Counted from the stretch's first letter, positions 1-9,674 are shown. The stretch is DNA of 64,000 nucleotides from Desulforhopalus sp. (GCA_030247675.1 JAOTRX010000008.1:62001-126000), one strand, 5' to 3'. The notes: generated by a model not told the origin, from the sequence alone. A program made the numbers and translations.

Positions 1-2
1 GG

Positions 3-1373
3 CTGGTAGTAATCCTGGTCATTCCTTTTTTGGGAGGATTCTTTTACCTGCTTCTGGGTGAAAACCGCATACCCGAAAAGCGTATCGAACGAGCCCGGGT
101 TTCCTCGAAATATTACCAGCACTGGCTGACCACCCTGCGCAAGAGGGCGCCGGTCTCCTGGCACAATCTGAATCCGGAATGCGCCCCGCTCCACCGCCAG
201 GTGGAAACCCTGGTCGGCTTACCGGCCATGGCCGGTAATAAATTGACGCTCATCACCAAGCCGGAGGAGATAACCCTTTCGATTATAGAGGAAATTGACA
301 AAGCGACCTCTACCTGTCATCTGCAATTTTATATCTGGCAAGATGGCGGCATGGTAGACAGGGTGACAAAGGCCCTTATCAACGCCGCTGCTCGCGGTGT
401 CACCTGCCGGCTGCTTCTTGATTCCATCGGCAGCAGTGATTTCTTTGGCAGTACAACAGCGAAGAGAATGCAAGAGGCCGGCATCAAGGTTCGCGAGTCC
501 CTGCCGGCGGGCCTTATCAAAGCACTGTTTTCCCGCATCGATATCCGTAACCATAGAAAGATAGTGGTGATCGACGGCGAAGTTGCCTTTACCGGCAGCC
601 AGAACATGGTCGATCCCGCCGTCTTCAAAAAAGACGCCGGCGTCGGCAACTGGATCGATGTCATGGTGAAGGTGGAGGGGCCTGTTGTGGAAAGCCTTGC
701 CGGTACATTTATCAGTGACTGGTATCTTGATGCGGAGGGCAGCGACTTCGAAACCGAGTCATTGCAGAAAGATATCGAAACGGTTCGGCACAAAGGCGAC
801 ATCCACCCCCTGCCGCTCATCGGCCAATGCCCGATCCAGCTTGTCCCTTCCGGCCCCGGCTTTGTCCCGGAAACCATCCACAGCCTACTCCTCACCACCA
901 TTTACGCAGCACGCCGGGAACTGATCATGACCACCCCGTATTTCATCCCCGACGAACCACTGCTCATTGCCTTGAAAGCGGCAGCCCAGCGTGGGGTGGC
1001 AGTTACCATCATTGTACCACACAATAACGACTCACGGCTGGTCCATTACGCAAGCCAGGCCCGTTTTGAAGAACTTGCCGATTCCGGGGTAAAAATCCAA
1101 CTTTTCCATGGCGGTCTTCTCCATTCGAAGACCATCACCGTCGATCGGAATTTTTCGCTGTTCGGATCAGTCAATCTGGATATGCGCAGCTTCTGGTTGA
1201 ATTTTGAAGCCACCCTTTTTATCTATTGCGAGGAGTTTTCCCTGCGCCTTTTTGCCGTCCAGCAGGAGTATCTTCAGCAATCCACGGCACTTGATCTACA
1301 AACTTTCTCTCGCCGCGGTCATCTCACCAAATTCAAGGAAAACACATGTCTTCTCGTCTCACCTCTCCTCTAA
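3..1373 (+). CDS. cls: Cardiolipin synthase, 5' end cut by window edge
   Basis: Phospholipase D superfamily enzyme that joins two phosphatidylglycerols into cardiolipin at the inner membrane. The frame is open from base 3 and begins in a hydrophobic stretch (LVVILVIPFLGGFFYLLLG), the end of the usual N-terminal membrane hairpin, so the true start lies before the window; a TTG at 30 is an internal codon, not a start. Two HKD motifs are visible: HRKIVVID (near residue 175 counted from base 30) and HSKTITVD (near 365), each followed by the typical GS(Q/V)N(M/L). Stop TAA at 1371-1373 lies inside the next gene's frame, so the two genes overlap and are probably co-transcribed. Family assignment is sure; the N-terminus is missing. 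Confidence 0.93.
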   Translation: MVVILVIPFLGGFFYLLLGENRIPEKRIERARVSSKYYQHWLTTLRKRAPVSWHNLNPECAPLHRQVETLVGLPAMAGNKLTLITKPEEITLSIIEEIDKATSTCHLQFYIWQDGGMVDRVTKALINAAARGVTCRLLLDSIGSSDFFGSTTAKRMQEAGIKVRESLPAGLIKALFSRIDIRNHRKIVVIDGEVAFTGSQNMVDPAVFKKDAGVGNWIDVMVKVEGPVVESLAGTFISDWYLDAEGSDFETESLQKDIETVRHKGDIHPLPLIGQCPIQLVPSGPGFVPETIHSLLLTTIYAARRELIMTTPYFIPDEPLLIALKAAAQRGVAVTIIVPHNNDSRLVHYASQARFEELADSGVKIQLFHGGLLHSKTITVDRNFSLFGSVNLDMRSFWLNFEATLFIYCEEFSLRLFAVQQEYLQQSTALDLQTFSRRGHLTKFKENTCLLVSPLL

Positions 1374-2125
1374 TGCCAACCCGGATCTTACTGCTTGCCG
1401 ACATCCACGGCAATTATCCGGCACTCACGGCCATAGACCGCGAGTTGGACGCGGCGTCGTTCGACTACATCATCAACTGCGGCGACTCCCTCGTCTATGC
1501 CCCCTTCCCCAATGAAACCCTGCGCTGGTTGAGCCTCCACCGGGCCGTGTCCATCCTCGGCAACACCGACCAAAAGGTCATCGGTATCCTCAAAGGCAAG
1601 ACCTTTGGCAAACCGAGAAAGGCCGAAAAACGCATCATGTACACCTCCACTGCCGAGGCCCTCGATGCCCCAGGACGCCGTGATCTTCTCTCCTTCCCGG
1701 CCTTTAAGGTCCTTGACCTGCGCCATCCGGCATCAAAAAATTATCGAAACAGTAGGTTGAGGCTGGGCATCTTCCACGGTAGCCCAGCCGACCCGGACGA
1801 ATTCCTCTTTGCCGACACCCCGGACAGCCGTTTTCTCGAACTGACCGAGATCACCGACTGTCAGATTGTCGTCACGGGGCACTCGCATACCCCATATTAC
1901 AAGGTTATCGCCGGCACCCATTTTATTAACCCGGGATCAGCGGGAAGGATGTTCGACGGCAATCCACAGGCCAGCTGCGCTGTCATGGAGATAACCGAGG
2001 ACAACATCAAGGTCCGCCACCTGCGTGTGAGCTACGACATTGATGCCGTTGTCACCGCTCTCGGTAGACACCAGCTGCCGGAGATATACGCCACAATGTT
2101 TCTACAAGGCCGGAAACTCAACTGA
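1346..2125 (+). CDS. Calcineurin-like metallophosphoesterase (YfcE/MJ0936-type)
   Basis: Binuclear-metal phosphoesterase of about 259 residues. The metal-binding signature is complete: ADIHGNY (D19, H21), CGD (D47), GNTD (72-75, the usual GNHD with Thr for His) and the C-terminal TGHSHTP. Such proteins hydrolyse phosphodiesters or phosphomonoesters, but the substrate cannot be read from sequence. The start at 1346 is preferred because AAGGA sits about 6 bases upstream; an ATG at 1373, which overlaps the cls stop as TAATG and gives MPTRILLLADIHGNY, is the alternative but has no ribosome binding site. It overlaps the cardiolipin synthase 3' end, suggesting translational coupling. Confidence 0.85.
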   Translation: MSSRLTSPLMPTRILLLADIHGNYPALTAIDRELDAASFDYIINCGDSLVYAPFPNETLRWLSLHRAVSILGNTDQKVIGILKGKTFGKPRKAEKRIMYTSTAEALDAPGRRDLLSFPAFKVLDLRHPASKNYRNSRLRLGIFHGSPADPDEFLFADTPDSRFLELTEITDCQIVVTGHSHTPYYKVIAGTHFINPGSAGRMFDGNPQASCAVMEITEDNIKVRHLRVSYDIDAVVTALGRHQLPEIYATMFLQGRKLN

Positions 2126-2185
2126 GATGCGGATTATCGCAAGGCCACACTACCCTGTCTGCCCCCCCTCTTACCTTGCAATGTT

Positions 2186-2215
2186 TTGACAACATCTCGG
2201 CATGTATGCTATGAA
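2186..2215 (+). promoter_or_regulatory. Candidate sigma-70 promoter of ppk2
   Basis: A perfect -35 hexamer TTGACA (2186-2191) is followed after 18 bases by TATGAA (2210-2215), a 4/6 match to the -10 consensus, about 70 bases before the ppk2 start. Position fits; the -10 is only moderate. Confidence 0.4.
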
Positions 2216-2283
2216 AACAAACACATCTTCTGGAGATAGATACCTTAGAATCTCGTCAACCTCTGCGACCAAGGATAATCGGC

Positions 2284-3192
2284 ATGGCAAAAAAGAAGTC
2301 TGATAATAAAGGGAAAAATGGCATTGAGAATTTCAGGCTGGCGGAGGGTACTGCTGCCGACAACATCCTCACCAAAAACAGCGATGAGACGACGGCAATC
2401 AATATCAAGAACTCCCAGCTGAAGTATGAGTTAGAGCTGAAAAAACTGCAGATAGAGCTGATGAAACTGCAGAACTCCATGCGGGCCAACGGCCAGCGGG
2501 TTCTGGCAATTTTTGAGGGACGGGATGCTGCCGGCAAGGGCGGAACGATTAAACGGATAACCGCCAACCTCAATCCGCGGAGCGCCCGGGTCGTCGCCCT
2601 GATGAAGCCCAACGAAACGGAGATGACCCAGTGGTATTTCCAACGCTACGTCGCCCACCTCCCCTCAGCCGCCGAACTGGTCATCTTCGACCGGAGCTGG
2701 TACAACAGGGCGATGGTTGAGCCAATCATGGGTTTCTGCACCGATGAGCAAAACAAGCGCTTCTTAAAAGACGTGCCGATGTTTGAAGAGATGCTGGTCA
2801 AAGACGGCATCAAGCTGTTTAAATTCTATTTCTCGGTCTCCAAAGAGGTGCAGAAGGCACGTTTTGACTCCCGCAAGGAAGACCCGCTGAAACAATACAA
2901 GCTGTCGCCGGTCGACAATCTAGCACAGCAATACTGGGATCTGTACTCAGTGCGCAAATTCCAGATGCTCTCCGAAACCAATCGGACCATCGCCCCCTGG
3001 ACAATTGTCCGTTCCGATGACAAGAAAAAGGCCCGCCTCAACTGCATGAAGTTCATCCTCAGCCGCCTCGAATATGAGGATAAGCTGCCGGCCAAGGATC
3101 TGGAGGTCGACCCGACCATCGTTATCTCCGGCATTGACGAACTGAAGCATATGGAAGACAACCTGATGCAGCCCCATCAGCTGCGCGGCTAA
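2284..3192 (+). CDS. ppk2: Polyphosphate kinase 2 (PPK2)
   Basis: Cytoplasmic kinase that uses polyphosphate to phosphorylate nucleotides (or the reverse). It is 302 residues with one PPK2 domain: P-loop GRDAAGKGG at 79-87, Walker B/lid region LVIFDRSWYNRA at 132-143, and a charged N-terminal extension of about 45 residues. Single-domain length fits class I or class III enzymes, so either NDP or NMP/ADP preference is possible. It stands alone between the phosphoesterase and the convergent secA, with its own candidate promoter. Confidence 0.93.
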   Translation: MAKKKSDNKGKNGIENFRLAEGTAADNILTKNSDETTAINIKNSQLKYELELKKLQIELMKLQNSMRANGQRVLAIFEGRDAAGKGGTIKRITANLNPRSARVVALMKPNETEMTQWYFQRYVAHLPSAAELVIFDRSWYNRAMVEPIMGFCTDEQNKRFLKDVPMFEEMLVKDGIKLFKFYFSVSKEVQKARFDSRKEDPLKQYKLSPVDNLAQQYWDLYSVRKFQMLSETNRTIAPWTIVRSDDKKKARLNCMKFILSRLEYEDKLPAKDLEVDPTIVISGIDELKHMEDNLMQPHQLRG

Positions 3193-3251
3193 GCTCAGCC
3201 CTTTTCCCTTGCGGACGATGCTCCGGATTTTTCTCCCATAAAATGTAAAAA

Positions 3252-3282
3252 GGGGACGGCACCCGAAGTCCGGGCCGTCCCC
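3252..3282 (-). terminator. Rho-independent terminator of secA
   Basis: A 9-bp perfect stem GGGGACGGC/GCCGTCCCC encloses a 13-base loop. Read on the minus strand it is followed by TTTTTACATTTT, so it terminates secA; on the plus strand it is followed by C and ATTTC and may also help ppk2. Confidence 0.8.
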
Positions 3283-3312
3283 CCCCATTTCTTGTAACTG
3301 CGCTGGTTTTTG

Positions 3313-5865
3313 TTACGCTTCCTGACCGCAGCACCTTTTGTATTTTTTCCCGGAGCCGCAGGGGCAGAGGGCATTCCTGCCGGTCTTATCGCTGTCGCGC
3401 CGCACCGGTTTGGGGGGCTGGGGCGCCTCTCCCGCCGCTCCTCTGTTGAGGCGAAGCTGCTCCTGCTCCTGCTTTCTCCGCCGCTCTTCCTCCATGCGCT
3501 CGACATCGTCTTCCCGGACGACGCGAACCCGCATTAAGTTGGAAATGGTCTGGGCCTTCACCGTCTCGACCATACTTTGGAACAGCTGAAAGCCCTCACG
3601 TTTATATTCATTGAGGGGATTCTTCTGGCCATACCCGCGCAAGCCAATGCCCTCCTTCAAATGGTCCATGGCCAGGAGATGGTCTTTCCAATGGCCGTCG
3701 ACGACCTGGAGAAGAATCAGTTTTTCAATCTGCCGCTGGGTTTCCGCGCCATTGGTGATATCCTGGTTGGCGTAGGCCTGGCGAACGAACTCCAGGGTCT
3801 TTTCCCGGAAGGAATCGCGAGTCAAACCCGCCAATTCCTCTTCCGGCCACTCCGGGACATGAAAGAACACCTCACCCATCCGCACCTTAAACTCAGGCCA
3901 CTGCCATTCCTGCGAGTCCTGTCGTTCCTGACAAAACTCATCGACCACCCCGTCAACCAGATCCTCGATCATGTCCTGAACAACCTGGACAACATCTTCA
4001 CCGACGAGAACATCACGCCGTTGCCGGTAAATGATCTCCCGTTGCTGGTTCATTACATCATCGTACTCCAGCAGATGCTTACGGATATCGAAGTTATGTC
4101 CTTCCACTTTGCGCTGGGCATTCTCGATGGCCCGGGAAATCATACCGTGCTCAATCGGTTCGTCTTCCTCCATCCCGAGCTTATTCATGATTCCACTGAT
4201 CCGGTCGGAGCCGAAGATGCGCAGCAGGTCGTCTTCGAGAGAAAGATAAAATCTTGACGACCCGGGATCGCCCTGACGGCCGGCCCGGCCCCGCAGCTGA
4301 TTGTCAATACGCCGCGATTCGTGGCGGGAGGTGCCAAGGATATGCAGGCCGCCGACTTCAACCACCCCGGGGCCAAGCTTGATATCGGTTCCCCGTCCGG
4401 CCATATTGGTGGCGATGGTTACCTTGCCGAGCTGTCCGGCGCCGGCAATGATCTCCGCCTCGCGCTCATGGTGTTTGGCGTTGAGAACTTCATGCTCGAT
4501 CTTGATTTTCTTCAGCATGCCCGAGATCTTTTCACTGACGTCGATGGAAATTGTGCCAACCAGGACCGGTTGCCCTGAATTGTGTAACTCACCGATTTCT
4601 TTAATGATCGCCCGATATTTGGCGGCCTCGTTTTTGTAGATGACGTCGGCATAATCGATGCGGATCATCGGCTGGTTGGTCGGCATGACCACGACATCGA
4701 GGTTATAGATCTTCTTGAATTCGGCGGCTTCGGTATCGGCGGTACCGGTCATTCCCGCCAGTTTTTTATACATCCGGAAATAATTCTGGAAGGTGATGGA
4801 GGCAAGAGTTTGGTTTTCCTGCTCAATCTTCACGCGCTCCTTGGCCTCCAGGGCCTGATGCAAGCCGTCACTATAGCGCCGCCCTTCCATGGTCCGGCCG
4901 GTGAATTCGTCGACGATAATGACCTGGTTGTCGCGGACGATATAATCGACATCCTTTTTAAAGAGGATATGGGCCTTGAGAGATTGGTTGAGGTGGTGAA
5001 GTTTTTCAATATTTATCGGATCATAAAGATTGTCGACCTCAAGCAATTCTTCGCCGAGGGCAATGCCTTCTTCAGTCAGAGAAACCTGTTTGGCCTTCTC
5101 GTCGACGGTATAGTGTTCGTCCTTTTTGAATTTGGGAATGATCCTGTCGACGTTTTTATACAGGTCGGTCGACAATTCCGCCGGTCCGGAAATGATCAGC
5201 GGCGTCCGCGCCTCATCGATCAGAATGGAGTCAACCTCGTCGACGATGGCATAGTTAAAGCCGCGCTGACAGTAGTCGCTCAATTCGAACTTCATATTGT
5301 CGCGGAGATAGTCGAAGCCGAACTCGTTATTGGTACCGTAGGTGATATCGGCGGCGTAGGCGGCTCGTCTTTCGACATCATTGAGGCCGTGAACGATCTT
5401 GCCGCAGCTCATCCCGAGAAACTGATAGATCTGCCCCATCCATTGGCTGTCACGGGCCGCCAGATAATCGTTGACGGTTACCACGTGTACGCCTTTGCCG
5501 CTGAGGGCGTTGAGATAGACGGCGAGGGTCGATGTCAGGGTTTTTCCCTCACCGGTGCGCATTTCCGATATCTTGCCCTGATGGAGAACAATTCCACCAA
5601 CCAGCTGAACATCATAATGACGCTCACCGAGTACCCGTTTGCCCGCCTCACGAACAACGGCGAAGGCCTCCGGCAGTAGATCCTCAAGAGACTCACCTTG
5701 CTCCAGCCGTTCTTTAAACAGTGCCGTCTTGGCCGCCAAGGCCGCATCGTCCAAGGCCTGGACTTCTTCTTCCAAACCATTTATCCGGGCGACGATAGGT
5801 CTGAGTGACTTGAGGTACCTGTCGTTACTGCTGCCAAAAACCTTCGTGAGTAATTTTCCGATCAT
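3313..5865 (-). CDS. secA: Preprotein translocase ATPase SecA
   Basis: Motor ATPase that pushes unfolded preproteins through SecYEG. The frame reaches 5925 but the start at 5865 (MIGKLLTKVFGSSNDR) matches the conserved SecA N-terminus, giving about 850 residues. Visible features: Walker A in MRTGEGKTLTS near residue 105; DEAD-type box VDEVDSILIDEARTPL; helicase motif VI GRAGRQGDPGSSRFYLSLEDDLLR; C-terminal zinc-binding tail CPCGSGKKYKRCC, which in other bacteria binds SecB or ribosomes. Convergent with ppk2 and ended by a strong hairpin. Large open frames on the opposite strand here are shadows. Confidence 0.97.
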   Translation of the reverse strand: MIGKLLTKVFGSSNDRYLKSLRPIVARINGLEEEVQALDDAALAAKTALFKERLEQGESLEDLLPEAFAVVREAGKRVLGERHYDVQLVGGIVLHQGKISEMRTGEGKTLTSTLAVYLNALSGKGVHVVTVNDYLAARDSQWMGQIYQFLGMSCGKIVHGLNDVERRAAYAADITYGTNNEFGFDYLRDNMKFELSDYCQRGFNYAIVDEVDSILIDEARTPLIISGPAELSTDLYKNVDRIIPKFKKDEHYTVDEKAKQVSLTEEGIALGEELLEVDNLYDPINIEKLHHLNQSLKAHILFKKDVDYIVRDNQVIIVDEFTGRTMEGRRYSDGLHQALEAKERVKIEQENQTLASITFQNYFRMYKKLAGMTGTADTEAAEFKKIYNLDVVVMPTNQPMIRIDYADVIYKNEAAKYRAIIKEIGELHNSGQPVLVGTISIDVSEKISGMLKKIKIEHEVLNAKHHEREAEIIAGAGQLGKVTIATNMAGRGTDIKLGPGVVEVGGLHILGTSRHESRRIDNQLRGRAGRQGDPGSSRFYLSLEDDLLRIFGSDRISGIMNKLGMEEDEPIEHGMISRAIENAQRKVEGHNFDIRKHLLEYDDVMNQQREIIYRQRRDVLVGEDVVQVVQDMIEDLVDGVVDEFCQERQDSQEWQWPEFKVRMGEVFFHVPEWPEEELAGLTRDSFREKTLEFVRQAYANQDITNGAETQRQIEKLILLQVVDGHWKDHLLAMDHLKEGIGLRGYGQKNPLNEYKREGFQLFQSMVETVKAQTISNLMRVRVVREDDVERMEEERRRKQEQEQLRLNRGAAGEAPQPPKPVRRDSDKTGRNALCPCGSGKKYKRCCGQEA

Positions 5866-5991
5866 AGTATCCAGCCGTATAGTGTGATATGTGAACCGTT
5901 TGCAAAAACGCAGTTGATGCAGCAAATTCTATCGAAAGGACTGGCCGCAGGGCTCAGTAATTTACCACCCGAAGATGGCTCCTCTTTTTCG

Positions 5992-6222
5992 TCATTTTTT
6001 ATCCGCCTTGGTTGCAACACGCTCTCCAACCTTGGCTTTATCGTCGGTAATCAGGGCCTTGTTTTCGTAGGCCGACGGCACAAGAAGCGATTGCCCCGCC
6101 CAAACTCCCAGCAAAAACATCCACAGAAAAAGACAAAAAACCACCACCGCGATACCAAGAATGGACCTCCTGGCAAGCTCAAATCTGACCATTTTTACCT
6201 GGCTTTTCTTTGCCGTGCCCAT
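5992..6222 (-). CDS. Short inner-membrane protein, possible truncated SPOR-type protein
   Basis: Seventy-six residues with a basic N-terminus (KKSQVKMVRFELARRS), one strong membrane helix (about residues 21-44, ending LLGVWAGQ) and a short charged periplasmic tail ending KADKK. It begins 15 bases after the argS stop and is probably co-transcribed. In several Deltaproteobacteria argS is followed by a membrane-anchored SPOR-domain protein with a very similar N-terminus; here the frame stops before any SPOR domain, and the space before secA (66 bases) is too small to hold one. I therefore infer a shortened relative. No function is assignable. Confidence 0.6.
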   Translation of the reverse strand: MGTAKKSQVKMVRFELARRSILGIAVVVFCLFLWMFLLGVWAGQSLLVPSAYENKALITDDKAKVGERVATKADKK

Positions 6223-6237
6223 CCTTCACTAGCACCT

Positions 6238-7896
6238 CTACATCTTTTCCGGGGTGGACAAGCCGACCATGCCGAGGCCATTCTTCAAGACTGCCTGTAG
6301 AGCAAGTACCAGACACAGCCTGGCCCGACTGAGGGGCAGGTCGTCGGTAATGACCTTGTGTTTGTTATAGTAGCTGTGTATCTGTCCGGCAAGCTCCATG
6401 AGATAAAAGATGACCTTATGGGGCGCCAGTTCCAAGGCACTGCCTTCAATGGTTGCCGGAAAAGTCGACAGGGTCTTGAGCAGCTTCAACTCTTCCGGCT
6501 CTACCAGCAGCGTCGTATCGGTCTTCGTCGGATCGATCTCGGTAAAGCCTCGTTCCGCCGCCTGACGGAGGATGGAACATAACCGGGCATAACCGTACTG
6601 GACATAGTAGACCGGATTTTCCTGACTTTCCTTGGTGGCCAGGGCAAGATCGAATTCGAGCTGGCTATCGGCCTTGCGCATCATGAAGAAGAACCGTACC
6701 GGATCGACGCCGACCTCGTCGATCAGTTCATCGACGGTGACAAAGTTCGCCTTCCTGGTCGACATCTTTACCGTCTTGCCGTCCCGGGTCAGGGTGACGA
6801 ACTGGTGCAGGACAACGGTCACTTTGTCCGGATCGTAGCCCAAGGCGCTTACCCCGGCAAGGACATCCGGCACTGTGGCAATATGATCGGAGCCGAAAAC
6901 ATCAACCAACCAATCAAAATTACGACGAAATTTTTCTCGATGGTAGGCAATATCCGGCAGACGATAGGTTGGCTCGCCGCTGCTCTTGATGATCACCCTG
7001 TCCTGTTCGTGGCCGAAAGCGGTAGTCTTAAACCATACCGCATTGTCCTTTTCGTAGACGTAGCCTTTTTCCCGCAACAGGGCGACGACGTCGTCGATAT
7101 GGCCATCCTCGTATAGGGAATGCTCATTGAAATAGTTGTCGAAGGTAATCCCCAACCGCTCCAGGGTCCCGGAGATATCCTTGAAAATGTACTTCTCCGC
7201 CTGTTCCTTGAAGGGGGTGACATCTTCATGGTATTTCAGAGAATCGCCGCGCTCATCGACCAGCGACTGGGCGATATCGATAATATATTGTCCCTGGTAG
7301 CCGTCTTCGGGGAATTCAGCCTTTTCACCGAGCAGTTCCAGGTATCTGGCACGGGTCGATTCACCGAGGACCCGCATCTGCCGACCGGCATCATTGTAAT
7401 AATACTCGCGAAAGACATCATGGCCGGTAACATCGAGCAGCCTGGCAATGGAATCGCCGAGGATCGCCTGGCGGCCGTGACCAACGCTCAGTGGCCCGGT
7501 GGGGTTGGCGCTGACGAATTCGACCATCACCTTGCGCTTGCCGCCGATCGTGCTCCTGCCAAAATTTTCTCCCGCCGCGACAATAGTCGGGATGAGCTTA
7601 CGCCATACATCGTGATTGATGGAGATATTGATAAAGCCCGGACCAGCAATATCCAGACGGGCGATAAGTTCGCTTTGCCCCGCCAGTTTTTCAACGATGA
7701 TTTTGGCGAGTTCGCGGGGATTCTTCTTCTCGGCGCCGGCGACAACCAGGGCCATATTGGTGGAGAAATCGCCCATACCATCATGCTTGGGCAGCTCAAC
7801 GGTGAACTTGCCGGCAGCGGTGCTCGTCCACAAGCCTTCGGCCACGCCCTGGTCGAAACAGCCATCAAGGGCACTTTTTAATCGTGCACGGATCAT
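6238..7896 (-). CDS. argS: Arginyl-tRNA synthetase
   Basis: Class I aminoacyl-tRNA synthetase charging tRNA-Arg; 552 residues, standard length. The N-terminal Arg-S domain is followed by the HIGH-equivalent SANPTGPLSVGHGRQ (about 129-143), a KMSKS-like KMSTRKANFVTVDELIDEVG segment and a C-terminal DALR anticodon-binding domain ending in ALQAVLKNGLGMVGLSTPEKM. It starts 5 bases after the alr stop, so alr, argS and the small membrane protein form one minus-strand unit. Confidence 0.97.
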   Translation of the reverse strand: MIRARLKSALDGCFDQGVAEGLWTSTAAGKFTVELPKHDGMGDFSTNMALVVAGAEKKNPRELAKIIVEKLAGQSELIARLDIAGPGFINISINHDVWRKLIPTIVAAGENFGRSTIGGKRKVMVEFVSANPTGPLSVGHGRQAILGDSIARLLDVTGHDVFREYYYNDAGRQMRVLGESTRARYLELLGEKAEFPEDGYQGQYIIDIAQSLVDERGDSLKYHEDVTPFKEQAEKYIFKDISGTLERLGITFDNYFNEHSLYEDGHIDDVVALLREKGYVYEKDNAVWFKTTAFGHEQDRVIIKSSGEPTYRLPDIAYHREKFRRNFDWLVDVFGSDHIATVPDVLAGVSALGYDPDKVTVVLHQFVTLTRDGKTVKMSTRKANFVTVDELIDEVGVDPVRFFFMMRKADSQLEFDLALATKESQENPVYYVQYGYARLCSILRQAAERGFTEIDPTKTDTTLLVEPEELKLLKTLSTFPATIEGSALELAPHKVIFYLMELAGQIHSYYNKHKVITDDLPLSRARLCLVLALQAVLKNGLGMVGLSTPEKM

Positions 7897-7901
7897 TGTC
7901 T

Positions 7902-9029
7902 TTACTCGATATATTCTCGTTGATTATTATTGCCGAGCGAACAAAGCACCTCATAGCTGATGCTCCCCATCCATTCGGCCAGATCCTCAGCGGTGATTTG
8001 CTCACCGCCCTGACAACCCATTAATACCGCTTCGTCTCCGGCACGGACACCTTCTATGCCGGTGACATCAACCATGCACATATTCATGCAGACCCTGCCG
8101 CAGACCGGCACCCTTTGGCCGCCAATCAGCACATGGCCGCGATTGGAGAACAGCCGCGAATACCCGTCCTCATAGCCGACCGGTAAAACCGCCAGGGTCG
8201 TTGGCCGCTCGGTATGGTAGGTGTGTCCATAACTGACCCCAGTACCGGCGGGGATGGTCTTCACCTGCATGACTCGGGTTGTAAAAGACATCGCCGGGAG
8301 TATTCCCAAGGTATCGTCGTGGTCATCAGCCAAGCGACCCGCCGGATGATAGCCGTACAGGGAAATACCACTACGCACCATCTCACAATAGCTGGCGGGG
8401 AAGTTAAGCACTGCCCCGGAATTTGCAATATGCCTGATCCCGGCGAAGCTGCTTTTTGCTTCCCGGCATACCTCGGCAAAGGTCGCATAACCTCGTGCCG
8501 TGCTTGCAGCTCCGGGCACGTCCGCCTCCGGAAAGTGGCTCATGATCCCGGTGGGCCTGATTCCCTGCAAAGACGCTATCCCGGCGAGAAAGGCCGGAAC
8601 CTCATCAGGCAGCAGGCCTAAGCGGCTCATTCCGGTATCAACCTTGATATGCACGCCGATCTCCCGCCCCAGAGCCTGCGCCGCGCTTGAGAGGATGGCG
8701 GCAGTTTCATGACTGTAGATAACCGGCACCAGATCATAACGAAAAAGCAGTTCCGCATCCTCGGGCAAGAACCCGAGGGTGACATATATCGCCCCGCCAA
8801 CCCCCGCCTCCCGGAGGACAACGGCTTCACGCAGCTCAGCCACACCGAAATTCTCGCATCCCGCATCTGCAAAAACTTCGGCGGCAGCTACCATACCGTG
8901 ACCGTAGGCATCCGCCTTGACCATCGCCATGACCGACACTTCCGCCCCGGCTGCCTTACTGATCACCTGATAGTTATGGCGGAGGGCACGCCTGCTTACC
9001 TGAATACAGTTAAAACTCCGTACATTCAT
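7902..9029 (-). CDS. alr: Alanine racemase
   Basis: PLP-dependent racemase supplying D-alanine for peptidoglycan. The longest frame begins at 9173, but the conserved N-terminus (NCIQVSRRALRHNYQ) follows the ATG at 9029, giving about 375 residues. The PLP lysine is in VMAMVKADAYGHG (K38); the second catalytic base lies in GVSYGHTYHT; the C-terminus carries WMGSISYEVLCSLG. It overlaps the end of the upstream membrane-protein frame only in its non-coding extension. Confidence 0.95.
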   Translation of the reverse strand: MNVRSFNCIQVSRRALRHNYQVISKAAGAEVSVMAMVKADAYGHGMVAAAEVFADAGCENFGVAELREAVVLREAGVGGAIYVTLGFLPEDAELLFRYDLVPVIYSHETAAILSSAAQALGREIGVHIKVDTGMSRLGLLPDEVPAFLAGIASLQGIRPTGIMSHFPEADVPGAASTARGYATFAEVCREAKSSFAGIRHIANSGAVLNFPASYCEMVRSGISLYGYHPAGRLADDHDDTLGILPAMSFTTRVMQVKTIPAGTGVSYGHTYHTERPTTLAVLPVGYEDGYSRLFSNRGHVLIGGQRVPVCGRVCMNMCMVDVTGIEGVRAGDEAVLMGCQGGEQITAEDLAEWMGSISYEVLCSLGNNNQREYIE

Positions 9030-9054
9030 ATTGGTGCTTGATTGTCGCCGGCGA

Positions 9055-9483
9055 TTATTGTTTGAGCCATTCCCGCCAGGCGAGCCTGCTGGAAAACAGC
9101 AACGCCCAACCGATGGTAAGGTAGCAAAAGCAGAGGAACTGAACAGGAATGGAGGAGTCCCGCAAAATAACACCCAAACTCATCATGCACAACACCAATA
9201 ACCAGGTCCTGATCGAGTAAACCGCACCGAGACAGGTACCGTCGGCCTTTTTGAGAATACGATCAATGCCGCGTCGCGCCGATTTATCGAGGATGTAAAA
9301 AGATTTTACGCTGCCGGCAAAAATCCCGGCAAAAACGATGAGGGGCTGACGGTCGGCGAGATACATCCAGCGGTAGCCGCCCTTTACCAGCAGAAACAGA
9401 CCAATTATCGTCCACAAACAGGCCGAGGAGAGCAGCAGGGTATTTCTTCGCACCGCCGGCTTAAACCGAGCTATCCCTTTCAT
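9055..9483 (-). CDS. Hypothetical four-helix membrane protein
   Basis: About 142 residues with hydrophobic segments near LLLSSACLWTIIGLFLLV, LIVFAGIFAGSV, TWLLVLCMMSLGVIL and FLCFCYLTIGWALLFSS, plus a basic loop KSARRGIDRILKKADG. The start at 9483 (MKGIARFKPAVRRN) is chosen because AGAGGTG lies 7 bases upstream; an ATG directly before it (9486) is also possible. It lies 25 bases upstream of alr and probably belongs to that transcript. I do not recognise a family. Confidence 0.65.
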   Translation of the reverse strand: MKGIARFKPAVRRNTLLLSSACLWTIIGLFLLVKGGYRWMYLADRQPLIVFAGIFAGSVKSFYILDKSARRGIDRILKKADGTCLGAVYSIRTWLLVLCMMSLGVILRDSSIPVQFLCFCYLTIGWALLFSSRLAWREWLKQ

Positions 9484-9620
9484 CATCTCACCTCTTCGCG
9501 GATCCGCGCTCCGAAGGTACGCCAACGCGCCCCCAACCCACGATGTCCATTGAGGAAACTTGTAAAAAAATCGTCGTGCAGATGCTCAAAACACTTTTTA
9601 CAAGTGATTGAAAAAGAAGA

Positions 9621-9648
9621 AGCCCATCCCCTGTGCAGGAGATGGGCT
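9621..9648 (-). terminator. Rho-independent terminator of the 7Fe ferredoxin gene
   Basis: Stem AGCCCATC/GATGGGCT (8 bp) with an inner CCT/AGG pairing; on the minus strand it is followed by TCTTCTTTTTC. It sits 27 bases after the ferredoxin stop. Confidence 0.85.
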
Positions 9649-9674
9649 CGCATTCTCGAAAAAGTGCAGCGTAA

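Noticed and set aside
4810..5679. Long plus-strand open frame (289 codons) inside secA
   Set aside because: It is antisense to a well-conserved secA, has no domain and arises from the codon bias of secA.
7120..7881. Plus-strand open frame of 253 codons within argS
   Set aside because: Antisense shadow of argS with no domain.
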